A stretch of DNA of 64,000 nucleotides, taken from NCBI RefSeq assembly GCF_000011105.1, contig NC_000961.1:730662-794661 (forward strand). The letters run 5' to 3'. Shown one piece after another: positions 35,466-44,752 of the stretch (position 1 is the stretch's first letter; each line of letters begins with the position of its first letter). The DNA is from Pyrococcus horikoshii OT3. Lineage in GTDB: Archaea > Methanobacteriota_B > Thermococci > Thermococcales > Thermococcaceae. The notes below the pieces were generated by a model that was given only the letters and a program-made list of their open reading frames with translations, made no database searches and was not told where the DNA came from. The position numbers were made by a program, and so were the translations under genes.

Positions 35466-36495
35466 TTTCAACAACTCTCCTGTGCACGTCCCTTAAAACT
35501 TCCAGAAACTGATCCTTGGAAGTTTTTATCTTAAAGTATAGATCTCCTTCCTCATAAACTTCGTAAGGTAAGGGAATATTTGTTTTAACTGATACAACAG
35601 ATATTTCGGCATGATTTTCTAGTAACTTGTGGGTAACAATTGGAATTCCCTGGGATTCATGAGAAATTAGCGTTCCAAATTTTAGATCCCTAGTTTTTCC
35701 AAGAATGACTGGGATCTTTCCTTCTACTGGATCGATGGCTCTTGGATGAAGAACCTTCATACCCAATTTTGCAGCTGTTTTTGCTTCTTTGTAGGAAATG
35801 TAATGAATTAGTCTTGCAGGAGGCACTAGCTTTGGATCTGCAGTATAAATTCCCTCAACGTCGCTCATTATTAGAACGGCTTTAGCATTTACTAGACTCG
35901 CTATAGATGTTGCCGAATAATCACTTCCTCCTCTTCCAAAAGTTGCTCGGAACCCGTTCAGATTTCCATAGTATCCAGTAACAACAGGAACGATTCCTCT
36001 CCTAAGCATGCGATAGAGAACATCTACTCCCTGAGCACTCTTCTTAAACTCCACTTCTGCATTTCCAAACTCCCCTTTAACAAAGAGAACATCCTTAGAG
36101 TCAACAGGCCTGGCGGTAATTCCGAGTATTTTAAGACCCTCTGAGAATAGTTTGGCAGAAAATCTCTCTCCAAAAGATGCTATTTCGTCTATAAATGCCT
36201 TTTCTGAGGGGAAACTTGATTTAGAATTTATCGTCTTTTTAAGTTGATGTATTAAATGCTCAAGCTGAACGTTGAGTTCCTGGGATAGTTCTTCGTGAAT
36301 TTCATCAATTTCCAGAAGAGCGGATTTATCCCCCTTTGCGAGCCTTAACAAGCAATCTGTAACTCCTGCAAGTGCAGAAACGACGACAATGATTTTCATG
36401 TTTTCATGTAACTTCGCAACTAGCTCTAGTGCTTCTTCAAAGGCATACCTTACTGAAGTTCCTCCAAACTTTATAACGACAGGTTTCTCCACCAC
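35416..36495 (-). CDS. Aspartokinase
   Basis: A 359-residue kinase with the amino-acid-kinase opening KFGGTSV at residues 9-15, VVSALAGVTDCLL near 40, FGERFSAKL near 110, and FGRGGSDYSATSIA near 190. The C-terminus has only one ACT-like regulatory unit (VVSVKTNIPLPYE onward), shorter than the usual two. It phosphorylates aspartate in the threonine/methionine branch. The annotated start is a GTG; the nearby ATG is out of frame. Its last 50 bases overlap the start of the decayed thrB, so the final residues (ENLHSSHDGELWTWV) may have arisen with that decay. Confidence 0.85.
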   Translation of the reverse strand: MVEKPVVIKFGGTSVRYAFEEALELVAKLHENMKIIVVVSALAGVTDCLLRLAKGDKSALLEIDEIHEELSQELNVQLEHLIHQLKKTINSKSSFPSEKAFIDEIASFGERFSAKLFSEGLKILGITARPVDSKDVLFVKGEFGNAEVEFKKSAQGVDVLYRMLRRGIVPVVTGYYGNLNGFRATFGRGGSDYSATSIASLVNAKAVLIMSDVEGIYTADPKLVPPARLIHYISYKEAKTAAKLGMKVLHPRAIDPVEGKIPVILGKTRDLKFGTLISHESQGIPIVTHKLLENHAEISVVSVKTNIPLPYEVYEEGDLYFKIKTSKDQFLEVLRDVHRRVVENENLHSSHDGELWTWV

Positions 36496-36696
36496 CCATG
36501 TTCATTCCCCCTGGAGTTAACCTCCTTTCGCTATAATAAATCTTTCTATTTTTTTCTTGTTTAATTGATATTTCTTCATTAGATTCTTGAATTTTATACT
36601 CATTTCAACTATACTTGTAGGTGATATATTGAATAAATGACAGCTAAACCTTCACTGACAATTTGGAAAAGCTTAGAAAAAGGACAAAACTTAAAA

Positions 36697-38469
36697 TTAG
36701 TCAGTATAGTAGTATTCGCCTTTCTCTTTCTGCTCCCTATCCTTTACACTTCCCTCCTTGTTCGCCCTTGGTCTTCCAGTGTCGGGATCCCTTCTGAACG
36801 TTATTCCAACAGAAGCCAAGAACCTGTTCATTCCCTCTCTCATCCCCATTGGAGGTAAAGCCTTCCCATATTTACTTGGTTCACCCTCAAACACTATCAG
36901 CCTATCGCTGACGTAGTCTATCATTAAAACATCATGCTCCACAACCAAAGCAGTCTTCTCATTCTTCTCCATGAGGTGTCTTATGGCCCTTGAAGTTGCT
37001 AACCTTTGCTCAACATCTAGGTATGCTGAAGGCTCGTCGAGTAGATAAATGTCGGCATCCCTAAGAAGTGTAGCGGCTATCGCAACCCTCTGAAGCTCTC
37101 CACCTGAGAGTTCATTAACGTTCTTATCGTACAGATCTATAATCCCCAAGGGCTTCAAAAGCTCAGTTTTGTAGAAGTTGCTGTTAAGCTTTGAGGCATC
37201 TATCTTACTCAAGAGGTCATACACCGTCCCCTCGTACTCCGCCTTAATATATTGTGGCTTATAAGCAACCGTTAGATCCCACTCAACTTTCCCTTCGGTA
37301 GGTTCCTCAACCCCGGCAAGCATCTTGACGAAGGTTGTCTTTCCTATTCCATTGGGTCCAACTATTCCAATGACTTCTCCCTTCCTGATTTCTCCTGGTT
37401 CCACCTCAAGTTTAAAGCTCCCGTAATCTTTCACTAACCTTGGATACTCAACTAGGGTTTCCCTCTCCACTTCTACCCTCTCACTCAACTTCGTGAACTT
37501 TATCTCGTATGGCCTAAAACGAACGTTTTCATCCTTTAGGTACCCCTGGAGGAATTCGTTTATTCCATTTCTAGTTCCCTTAGGCTGTGAGAATATTCCG
37601 TAAACTCCCGGCTCTCCATAGACTATGTGAACTATATCGCTTAGATAATCGAGAACTGCTAAATCGTGCTCAACAACGAGCACCGCTTTTCCTTCATCCG
37701 CAAGCCTCCTTATTACCCTAGCTACGTTAAGTCTCTGCCTTATGTCAAGATAACTTGAAGGCTCATCAAAGAAGTAGAAGTGTGCTTTTCTGAGGATTGC
37801 TGCAGCTATCGCAACCCTCTGAAGCTCCCCACCTGAAAGTTGATCTATCTCCCTCTCCAAAACTTTCTCTAGTTCCAGTACCTTGACGATTTCCTCAAAC
37901 TTTCCGGTTTCATCAACTTTCTTTAATAACTCTCCAACTTTACCCTTAACGGCCTTAGGTAATAAATCCACGTACTGTGGCTTAACTACAGGTTTTATCT
38001 CTCCATTCTTTAGCTTTTCAAAGTAGTTCTGAAGTTCACTACCTCTAAATGCTTTTATCACGTCATCCCAGGAATCATTGTCGCAACATAAGTTAGGTAT
38101 TAATTGCCCAGCGAGTATTTTGACTGCCGTAGTTTTTCCAGTCCCATTTGGCCCTACTATTCCAACAACCATCCCATCTTTAACCACGGGAAGTCTATAG
38201 AGGACGAAGGCGTTGACGCCATAGCGGTGAACGCAGTCCTCTTCAAGTTGCTCTGGGAGGTTTACTATGCTAATAGCCTTGAAAGGACACTTATGGACAC
38301 AGATTCCGCAACCAGTACAGCTTGCCTCCTGAATTATTGGCCTGTTGTTCTCCTCATCGATTATTATAGCTTCCCCTCCCATCCTATTGACAGGGCAAAC
38401 TCGCTCACAAAGGAAATGACCACACTTATCTGGGTTACACTTATCATAATCGATGACAGCAATCCTCAT
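36697..38469 (-). CDS. ABCE1/Rli1 ribosome recycling ATPase
   Basis: A 590-residue soluble ABC protein. The N-terminal Fe-S domain has cysteines in NPDKCGHFLCERVCP (about 11-25) and SCTGCGICVHKCP (about 50-62), for two 4Fe-4S clusters. Two ABC domains follow, with Walker A GPNGTGKTT near 105 and GPNGIGKTT near 370, and signatures LSGGELQR near 215 and 465. The enzyme splits ribosomes after termination together with aRF1/aPelota. There is no membrane domain. Motifs and length are canonical, and the start follows GGGGGGAAAG. Confidence 0.96.
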   Translation of the reverse strand: MRIAVIDYDKCNPDKCGHFLCERVCPVNRMGGEAIIIDEENNRPIIQEASCTGCGICVHKCPFKAISIVNLPEQLEEDCVHRYGVNAFVLYRLPVVKDGMVVGIVGPNGTGKTTAVKILAGQLIPNLCCDNDSWDDVIKAFRGSELQNYFEKLKNGEIKPVVKPQYVDLLPKAVKGKVGELLKKVDETGKFEEIVKVLELEKVLEREIDQLSGGELQRVAIAAAILRKAHFYFFDEPSSYLDIRQRLNVARVIRRLADEGKAVLVVEHDLAVLDYLSDIVHIVYGEPGVYGIFSQPKGTRNGINEFLQGYLKDENVRFRPYEIKFTKLSERVEVERETLVEYPRLVKDYGSFKLEVEPGEIRKGEVIGIVGPNGIGKTTFVKMLAGVEEPTEGKVEWDLTVAYKPQYIKAEYEGTVYDLLSKIDASKLNSNFYKTELLKPLGIIDLYDKNVNELSGGELQRVAIAATLLRDADIYLLDEPSAYLDVEQRLATSRAIRHLMEKNEKTALVVEHDVLMIDYVSDRLIVFEGEPSKYGKALPPMGMREGMNRFLASVGITFRRDPDTGRPRANKEGSVKDREQKEKGEYYYTD

Positions 38470-38607
38470 AACTTTCCCCCCATTTCACTGAGCTTTCCCT
38501 CGTTTTAAATAGATTATTCATACATTCCTGGGCAACCTGGGCTTTGGGAATAAGGAAAGTTACAAAATTTTTTAATTTTGTTTAGGTAATTACCCTAAGG
38601 GGATAGC

Positions 38608-39273
38608 ATGGAGAGACTGGAAGACCTGTTTGAGAAGTCAAAATTTGGGGAGTTAATACTTTTTGAGTATAACAGCACAACTCCGCTCCTGTTCATTGTG
38701 TATCCATTGATTAAATGGGCCAGAGAGAAAGGATATCCCCTTGTAATATTTGATATATTCGACTCCTTAACCATTTACACGAAGCAAGCTGAGATGCTGG
38801 GAATAAAGGATAAGCTGTATGAAGGGGCCAACATCGTAAAGATTGGGGGGAGAATGAATCTTGGAAACATCATTTTGAAAATTTCAATAATCGAGTATGG
38901 ACCCTTTGAAAAGACATTAGAAGACACCCTGGAGAAGGCTTACGGAGAAAGGGAAAACGTTATCTCGATAGTTCTTGGAACTGAAAAGATCTTCTCATTT
39001 TATCCCTTCAGAGATCAGTTTATGTTCTCAAATTTCTTGGCCCTAAAAACTGGAGATAGGAGGAGAAAGGCCTTTTATTTTGTAAATGTAGACTTGCTAG
39101 AGAAGATTTCCCCACCTATGGGTCCCCTATTGGAGGAGGAATTCACGACGGTTGTTAAGTTAACGAAAGAGGATAACAAGATAAAGATGAAGGTAATTAA
39201 GAGCTTAAATCCCGAATTAGATGGAATGGAACTAAAGGTTAATGCTCATACTCTAATTGCCTCCAATAGATGA
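38608..39273 (+). CDS. DUF257-type protein
   Basis: A 221-residue protein with the pattern of the Thermococcales family DUF257: alternating strands and helices such as LLFIVYPLIKWARE, YPLVIFDIFDSLTIYTKQAEML and NVISIVLGTEKIFSFYPF. It resembles a KaiC/RecA core without a P-loop. Its function is unknown. It overlaps the minus-strand 74-residue gene by 35 bases in tail-to-tail arrangement. The ATG follows GGGGATAGC. Confidence 0.75.
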   Translation: MERLEDLFEKSKFGELILFEYNSTTPLLFIVYPLIKWAREKGYPLVIFDIFDSLTIYTKQAEMLGIKDKLYEGANIVKIGGRMNLGNIILKISIIEYGPFEKTLEDTLEKAYGERENVISIVLGTEKIFSFYPFRDQFMFSNFLALKTGDRRRKAFYFVNVDLLEKISPPMGPLLEEEFTTVVKLTKEDNKIKMKVIKSLNPELDGMELKVNAHTLIASNR

Positions 39274-39463
39274 GTTTCCTAATTTTAATAGCAAAGGATC
39301 CGTATAATTCCTGGATAACATCTTCGGGTAGGCCTTCCTCCCTTAAAACCTTTTTAAACATCCTCTCCCCTTTATTTTTAATTCTAAACAGTTTAGCTAT
39401 CCCAAACATTATCCTGGGAATTTCGAAAAATAAAAGCTTAAGGAGAGAGATCAACAGCCTCAC
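39239..39463 (-). CDS. Small protein, last gene of HTH/coiled-coil operon
   Basis: A 74-residue protein with a hydrophobic, basic N-terminal helix (LISLLKLLFFEIPRIMFGIAKLF) and a charged C-terminal half. It starts with GTG, overlapping the stop of the gene before it (GTGA), which supports translational coupling. It could be a membrane-associated peptide. No family is recognised. Confidence 0.6.
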   Translation of the reverse strand: MRLLISLLKLLFFEIPRIMFGIAKLFRIKNKGERMFKKVLREEGLPEDVIQELYGSFAIKIRKLIYWRQLEYEH

Positions 39464-39924
39464 TCCTTCTCCTCCTCTTCCTTTTCAGTTACTATCTTTA
39501 TTCCCCGGAAGTTCTTTCCCCTCTGGATCATACTCGTAAACGTTTCTAGTAGGTTTCTCATAACGTTTATGCTTTTCATGTACTCCTTAGTAAGTTCAGT
39601 AGCCGTCTCTTTATCCATGCCAGCTTCAACTAAGTCCTTATAAAACTGGGCAACGCTTTTCCCAAGTGCTTGCATCTTTTCCGGGCTATAGAGATCCTCC
39701 AGGAGTTTCTGAAGAGGCTCGAGTATATCTTCAATCATAGGTCCAATCTTGTCCATCATCATGGCAATCTTATCTAGATCCTTATCCCCCTCATATGCCT
39801 CTATAAGTTTCTCAACAGACTTCACCTTCTCCTTCAGCACCTCAACCTCTTCCTTTGTCTTTGCATTCTTTATCTCCTCCATGAGTTCCTCAAGCAACTC
39901 CTCAAGCTTCGCCTTACCCTCCAT
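39460..39924 (-). CDS. Coiled-coil protein of unknown function
   Basis: A 154-residue, Glu- and Lys-rich, helical protein with heptad-like runs (KLEELLEELMEEIKNAKTKEE and onward), probably a coiled coil. ATG 39924 is seven bases after GAGGTGA and is preferred over the GTG at 39933. It lies between an HTH regulator and a small membrane-like protein with overlapping stops and starts. This resembles regulator plus anti-factor or effector operons, but the role is not known. Confidence 0.65.
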   Translation of the reverse strand: MEGKAKLEELLEELMEEIKNAKTKEEVEVLKEKVKSVEKLIEAYEGDKDLDKIAMMMDKIGPMIEDILEPLQKLLEDLYSPEKMQALGKSVAQFYKDLVEAGMDKETATELTKEYMKSINVMRNLLETFTSMIQRGKNFRGIKIVTEKEEEEKE

Positions 39925-39929
39925 TTCAA

Positions 39930-40376
39930 TCACCTCAAATACTCCTTTATCTGATCAAGATTAATTGGGATTCCGATTATATCTAGCCACCTTTTGATCA
40001 CATCCCTGGATAGGGAATACACCTTTCCCCTCTCCCCAGGAACTTCGACCACAACTCCTAATTTCACCAATTCATTAAGCTTAGCCCTAACCGTATTCCG
40101 AGATGCCTTTCCTCTCCTTCCCTTTAGCTCTCTCGCTATTTGGCTTATATTAGCCCTTTTTAAGTCGAAAAGTATCTTAACTATCTCCCTAGCTATAGGA
40201 TCCTGTCTTATTTCCGGGATCGCAACATCTATTCCTATCCCACCGTACTCGGCGTATATTGAGAGTAACCTTATGTAAGCTTGAGCTATTTGGGTTAGGA
40301 TATCAAAGCTAGCCTTCAATGCTTTCAAGGCCTCTTTGAGCTCCTGGACTTCCATGGTTAGATCGCTGTCTTGCAT
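39930..40376 (-). CDS. Winged-helix transcriptional regulator
   Basis: A 148-residue protein. The N-terminal helix may form a coiled coil. A winged helix occupies about residues 65-135 (EIVKILFDLKRANISQIAREL then KASRNTVRAKLNELVKLGVV), with a PGERGKVYSLS wing. It is first in a three-gene operon with overlapping ends. Upstream, the divergent peptidase promoter lies about 100 bases away, with ATTTCTGGTCATTTCTGATCAG-like repeated words that could be its operator. Confidence 0.7.
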   Translation of the reverse strand: MQDSDLTMEVQELKEALKALKASFDILTQIAQAYIRLLSIYAEYGGIGIDVAIPEIRQDPIAREIVKILFDLKRANISQIARELKGRRGKASRNTVRAKLNELVKLGVVVEVPGERGKVYSLSRDVIKRWLDIIGIPINLDQIKEYLR

Positions 40377-40490
40377 ATTTTTTAGTTGTCCCTCAATTCA
40401 TATATCATTTCTGGTCATTTCTGATCAGTTCGAGATTTTCATCGAAGCGCTTTTATATGAATGAATCATATATCCAATTCCGGTGATTTT

Positions 40491-42389
40491 ATGGGCAAGG
40501 GGCTTTCAGAGAAAGATTTAGGGAAGTTCAAGCTTGTGGGTAATGTAGATGTATTTAAGGGAAAAGCGGTCTTTCAAGTAACGGAGATAAGCCTCAAAGA
40601 CGATGATTACTTCTCTAAGCTTTACCTCTACGATGGAAAGAGGGTAAAACCCTTCACCTCAGGGAACAAGGATTCTAATCCAAGGTTCTCTCCAAATGGG
40701 AAGCTTATAGCATTTACCTCAAAGAGGGATAAGGAAGGAAAGGAATCAGAGCTCTACGTGATTCCAACGGATGGGGGAGAGGCCAGACTTTTAGCAAAGT
40801 TCAAATACGGGATAAAGAACCTGCGCTTTACCGAGGATGGGAAAAGTATAGCCGTGGTTACCCCTATAGACGTTGAGAAAAAAGGGAATGATGACGTTCA
40901 CATTATAAGGGAAATACCATTCTGGTTTAATGGAGTTGGCTGGATCTACGGAAAAAGAAACGTTGTCTACCTTGTTGACGTTGAGAGCGGGAAGAAAAAG
41001 AGACTAACTCCAAAGAACCTAAATGTTGATCAGATAAGGTTCCACAACGGTAGACTATACTTCACGGCCCAAGAGGATAGGGAAAGGAAACCTCTGATAT
41101 CCGATCTTTACGTCCTCGAGAATAGAAAAGTTAGGAAGCTGACCCCAGGGAAGTGGAGGATACTCGACTTCCTCCCCCTTGATGACGGAAGCTTCGTACT
41201 TAAGGCTAACACTTTAGAAAGGGGAATCCCAACCAACGCCCACATCTACCACTACGATCCCAAGACAGGAGAACTTAAGAAGCTCACAAAGGATTTAGAC
41301 AGGAACGCTTACAACTCCTTAAACTCCGATGTTCGAGGAAGTCAGAGGGCCGAGCTTGTGTACAAGGAGGGGTGGATCTACTATGTCGCAACGGATGGCC
41401 CTAGGGCAAACCTCTTTAGGGTCAACTTAGATGGAAAGATTGAAAGGGTAATAGGTGGAGATAGAAGCGTTGAAAGCTTCGATATAGGGGATTACATAGC
41501 TTTCACGGCTCAAGATGCTGTAACCCCAACTGAGCTGTACATATACAGGGATGGAAAGGAGAAGAAGGTTACCGACTTTAACAAATGGATAAAGGGTTAC
41601 ACCCTTTCAAAACCTGAACACTTTAAGGTTAAAGCAAGTGACGGGGTTGAAATAGATGCCTGGGTAATGAAACCGGTGAACTTCAGGAAAGGAAAGAAGT
41701 ATCCAGCTATTCTAGAGATCCACGGTGGTCCTAAAACCGCTTACGGTTACGCTTTTATGCACGAGTTCCACGTTTTAACCTCTAAAGGCTTCGTCGTGAT
41801 ATTCTCAAATCCTAGAGGGAGCGATGGCTACGGAGAGGAGTTCGCGGATATAAGGGGACACTATGGGGAGAGGGATTACCAGGATTTAATGGAGGTAGTC
41901 GATGAAGCATTAAGGAGATTTGACTTCATAGATGGGGAAAGGCTAGGAGTTACCGGGGGTTCCTATGGTGGCTTCATGACGAACTGGATAGTCGGACATA
42001 CCAACAGGTTCAAAGCCGCTGTAACCCAGAGATCAATTTCAAATTGGATAAGCTTCTTCGGGACAACGGATATAGGTTATTACTTTGCTCCAGATCAAAT
42101 AGGAAAAGATCCCTGGAGCAACTTGGAAGGTTATTGGGAAAAGAGCCCATTAAAGTACGCTCCCAACGTTGAAACTCCCCTGCTTATAATCCACTCTACC
42201 GAAGACTACAGGTGTTGGCTTCCCGAGGCATTGCAACTCTTCATATCCCTAAAATACCTGGGGAAGAGAGTTGAATTGGCAATATTCCCAGGAGAAAATC
42301 ATGACCTAAGTAGATCTGGGAAGCCAAAGCACAGGGTTAAAAGACTTGAACTAATAGCAGGATGGATGGAGAAATGGCTTAAAGGATAG
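40491..42389 (+). CDS. Acylaminoacyl-peptidase (S9 prolyl oligopeptidase family)
   Basis: A 632-residue enzyme. An N-terminal beta-propeller of about 370 residues (repeats such as GNKDSNPRFSPNGKLIAFTS) is followed by an alpha/beta hydrolase with the catalytic serine in GGSYGGFM near 500, the aspartate in STEDYRCW near 585, and the histidine in PGENHDLSRSG near 610. It removes N-acylated residues from blocked peptides in the cytoplasm. The ATG at 40491, after CCGGTGA, is preferred to a 10-residue longer frame. Length agrees with known Pyrococcus enzymes of this type. Confidence 0.93.
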   Translation: MGKGLSEKDLGKFKLVGNVDVFKGKAVFQVTEISLKDDDYFSKLYLYDGKRVKPFTSGNKDSNPRFSPNGKLIAFTSKRDKEGKESELYVIPTDGGEARLLAKFKYGIKNLRFTEDGKSIAVVTPIDVEKKGNDDVHIIREIPFWFNGVGWIYGKRNVVYLVDVESGKKKRLTPKNLNVDQIRFHNGRLYFTAQEDRERKPLISDLYVLENRKVRKLTPGKWRILDFLPLDDGSFVLKANTLERGIPTNAHIYHYDPKTGELKKLTKDLDRNAYNSLNSDVRGSQRAELVYKEGWIYYVATDGPRANLFRVNLDGKIERVIGGDRSVESFDIGDYIAFTAQDAVTPTELYIYRDGKEKKVTDFNKWIKGYTLSKPEHFKVKASDGVEIDAWVMKPVNFRKGKKYPAILEIHGGPKTAYGYAFMHEFHVLTSKGFVVIFSNPRGSDGYGEEFADIRGHYGERDYQDLMEVVDEALRRFDFIDGERLGVTGGSYGGFMTNWIVGHTNRFKAAVTQRSISNWISFFGTTDIGYYFAPDQIGKDPWSNLEGYWEKSPLKYAPNVETPLLIIHSTEDYRCWLPEALQLFISLKYLGKRVELAIFPGENHDLSRSGKPKHRVKRLELIAGWMEKWLKG

Positions 42390-43186
42390 CTAAACCCTTA
42401 TCCTTAATTCTTTAACGAGTTCCTTATATCTATTTCTTATCGTTACTTCAGTAATGCCCGCGACTCTAGCTATCTCTTTCTGGGTTCTCCTTTCTCCTTC
42501 CAAAAGTGAGGCTATGTAAAGTATCGAGGCCGCTAAACCGAGGGGATTTTTACCGCTCGTTATACCCTTATCCTTGGCTTCATTTAACAACCTGAGGGCC
42601 CTCCGCTTAACCCTCTCGCTGACTTCAAGTTCGTCGGCAAACTTATCTATGTAATACTCTGGCCTTATTAGCATATCCTTTGATGATAAGCCGAGCTTTT
42701 TGACCACGAGCCTATACACCCTTGCTATAACCTTCTTATCCTCCTTCGCTACTTTTGCTATCTCATCTAGCGTTCTCGGGACTTTGTATAGCCTACATGA
42801 GATGTAGATGCAAGCTGCAGCGACGCTTTCAATGCTCCTTCCCTTAGTGACTCCACTTTTAATTAGTTTCCTGTAAATTCTCACAGCTTCCCTCTCCACA
42901 TGTTTGGGAAGGCAAAGCTGGGAGGATATCCTACTAATCTCTTCAACTCCAAGCTTTTCTGTCTTGTTTCCAAAGCTATCCAATCTTTTAAGCCTATGGA
43001 TCTTTTCCCTAACCATATCCGAAGTTCCCTTACTCCTAAACTTAGGGGGAGAAGAAAATGTTCTAACCCTAGTATCAAAGGATTTAATTACGTGGCCGCA
43101 CTCTGCACAGTAATACTCACCATGCTCGGGGTCATAAATAATTTTTGAAGAACCACAAACTGGACACCTAATCTTGGATCCCCCAT
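42390..43186 (-). CDS. tfb: Transcription factor B, zinc ribbon out of frame by one base
   Basis: Two cyclin-fold repeats are intact from residue 1 of the ATG frame at 43016 (ESVAAACIYISCRLYKVPRTL and GLAASILYIASLLEGERRTQ). Above that ATG the same frame stays open and encodes a B-ribbon, CPVCGSSKIIYDPEHGEYYC then AECG, plus a linker ending SKGTSDMVREK. It is bounded by a TAA at 43188-43190 and has no ATG, GTG or TTG. An ATG at 43186 lies one base out of frame before a GGGGG run; one extra G would join it. A TATA box near 43211-43218 places transcription start at this ATG. TFB recruits RNA polymerase through the ribbon and linker. Confidence 0.85.
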
Positions 43187-43321
43187 ATTATATATACTTG
43201 GAAGGTAAACTTTAAATACCTTTCTCTAAAAAATTTGAAATTTAAACTTCAAGGAAACTGTTGTTTTTATTATCTTCCACTTTTCGAAGTGATAGCCTTG
43301 GGAGATATGTGTTCGGAGATA

Positions 43322-44290
43322 TCAGTAATCCATTTTAACGAATCTCATATATGATAGCCCTATAAATAACATGGATGCTATGGTTAACACCAGGATATTC
43401 TCCCATGCCAATTGTAGGCTTTCTAATATTGACCTATCCTCGACGATGGATTCTTCATATGCTAAGGCCGATATCACTTCACTTATCTGAGGCTTTCCGC
43501 CGAAGATCATTCTAATTATTTCCTGATAATGGTAGTTTGGTGAGATATACAGGATTCCTTCCGTAGTTTTTACGAGTTCGTTCAGCCATTCCTGATAGGA
43601 TGGATCTTGGATTATTAACTCCTGAAGCTCTTCTTCGGTAAGATTTGATGCATCCGCTGGAATGCTTGGGATTGGTGGTAAACCAACGACGGCAAGTGCA
43701 ATAACGCTCGCAATTATTGGTAGGACAAAGCTGAGGAATGCGAAGATAAAAATCCCCATTACAATGGCATTTTTGGGCTTCTTTATAATAGTGGAGATCA
43801 ACATTCCTAAGCTGAAGAAGCACAAGGCGTATAGAAGACTGAAGGGAAGTGTCGTTAGGAACATGACTACATCGTCCTTATTTGGAGTAACCCCTAAGAG
43901 TAAGGCGAATGCTATCGTTAAAATGTAGAATAAGCCTAAAGATGCTCCAAGAATTAGAGCACCTCCCAAGAACTTTCCGAGAAGTATTTGATCCCTATAA
44001 ATTGGCTTTGAGGCCATTATCCTTAGCGTTCCACGCTCTTTTTCTCCATTTATTGTTGTAGCCCCAAGGAGAATTCCTAGTAAAGCTACTGAGTAATTGA
44101 AGGCATTGGAGAAGCTTGAGAGAAAGAGCATTTGGAAAGGCGTTTTGTATAAGCTTGCGCTTACTCCAAGTCTTTTTAAGTTATAAGTCATTCCCAGGGA
44201 GATTATTGTAAAAAGGATTATCATTACTTGAAATCTTCTCGTCCTAATGCCAACTTCAAAATCCTTCATTCCTACATTGATAACCTTCAC
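43322..44290 (-). CDS. ABC-2 type permease, no adjacent ATPase
   Basis: A 322-residue membrane protein with six or more hydrophobic helices. The motif INGEKERGTLRIMASKPIYRDQILLGK near residue 80 is the conserved cytosolic segment of NosY/NatB-type ABC-2 permeases. A long extracytoplasmic loop between helices four and five holds NLTEEELQELI. No ATPase gene is nearby: TFB lies downstream and a small-peptide cluster lies upstream in the other direction. It could work with the ATPase of another locus, or export products of the cluster next door; the latter is speculation. Confidence 0.85.
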   Translation of the reverse strand: MKVINVGMKDFEVGIRTRRFQVMIILFTIISLGMTYNLKRLGVSASLYKTPFQMLFLSSFSNAFNYSVALLGILLGATTINGEKERGTLRIMASKPIYRDQILLGKFLGGALILGASLGLFYILTIAFALLLGVTPNKDDVVMFLTTLPFSLLYALCFFSLGMLISTIIKKPKNAIVMGIFIFAFLSFVLPIIASVIALAVVGLPPIPSIPADASNLTEEELQELIIQDPSYQEWLNELVKTTEGILYISPNYHYQEIIRMIFGGKPQISEVISALAYEESIVEDRSILESLQLAWENILVLTIASMLFIGLSYMRFVKMDY

Positions 44291-44462
44291 ACTATCACCA
44301 GTTCTTGAATGGCAATTAATTTGCTTAAAATAATTACTTTTTGTTTATTATCACTCGTTCAAATAAAATTATAAGAGAAAAAACACAGCGATAATAATTA
44401 TGAAGAAAACTTTAAGTAGTATCTATAACATTCGTAATATGAAGAACCAGGAGGGGATTGAA

Positions 44463-44708
44463 ATGTGGAGGAAAGCTTTAGTATTAGGATTAGTATTGAT
44501 GGCAATTGGAATGGTGGTAGGAGGTGCTACTGGTGACAGCTATTTAACTTATTACATGGCCAAAAACGGAGCTTCCCCAGAAGCGACGCTGGTGACAGAT
44601 TTAGGACTAGGAACAGCAGGTTTAATTTGGTCAACAGCTTTTGGAATAGCCTCTGCAGGCTTGGGATTTGCAGTAGGACTTGCATGGATGGTTGGGCAAG
44701 CTCTGTGA
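44463..44708 (+). CDS. 81-residue glycine-rich hydrophobic peptide, possible circular-bacteriocin-like precursor
   Basis: It starts at ATG 44463 after a strong AGGAGGGG; a longer frame from 44400 is unlikely. Residues 1-26 (MWRKALVLGLVLMAIGMVV and following) resemble a leader or membrane anchor. The rest, from about residue 27, has Gly/Ala-rich amphipathic helices (DLGLGTAGLIWSTAFGIAS, then AGLGFAVGLAWMVG) similar in texture to circular bacteriocins. It heads a run of tiny membrane-protein genes that includes a SpoIIM/DUF95 protein, a combination known from circular bacteriocin loci. Precursor identity is inferred; no homologue search was possible. Confidence 0.55.
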   Translation: MWRKALVLGLVLMAIGMVVGGATGDSYLTYYMAKNGASPEATLVTDLGLGTAGLIWSTAFGIASAGLGFAVGLAWMVGQAL

Positions 44709-44752
44709 TTTAAATTTTTAACATTTTTACAATTGCATAGGAGGTGTGTAGT

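Noticed and set aside
35242-35496. 84-codon plus-strand frame downstream of thrC
   Set aside because: It lies antisense to the decayed homoserine kinase and the aspartokinase end, with atypical composition. The minus-strand reading matches a known family.
43017-43148. Plus-strand frames over the TFB ribbon
   Set aside because: The minus strand encodes a clear CPVC/CAEC zinc ribbon continuous with TFB. The plus frames are overlaps.
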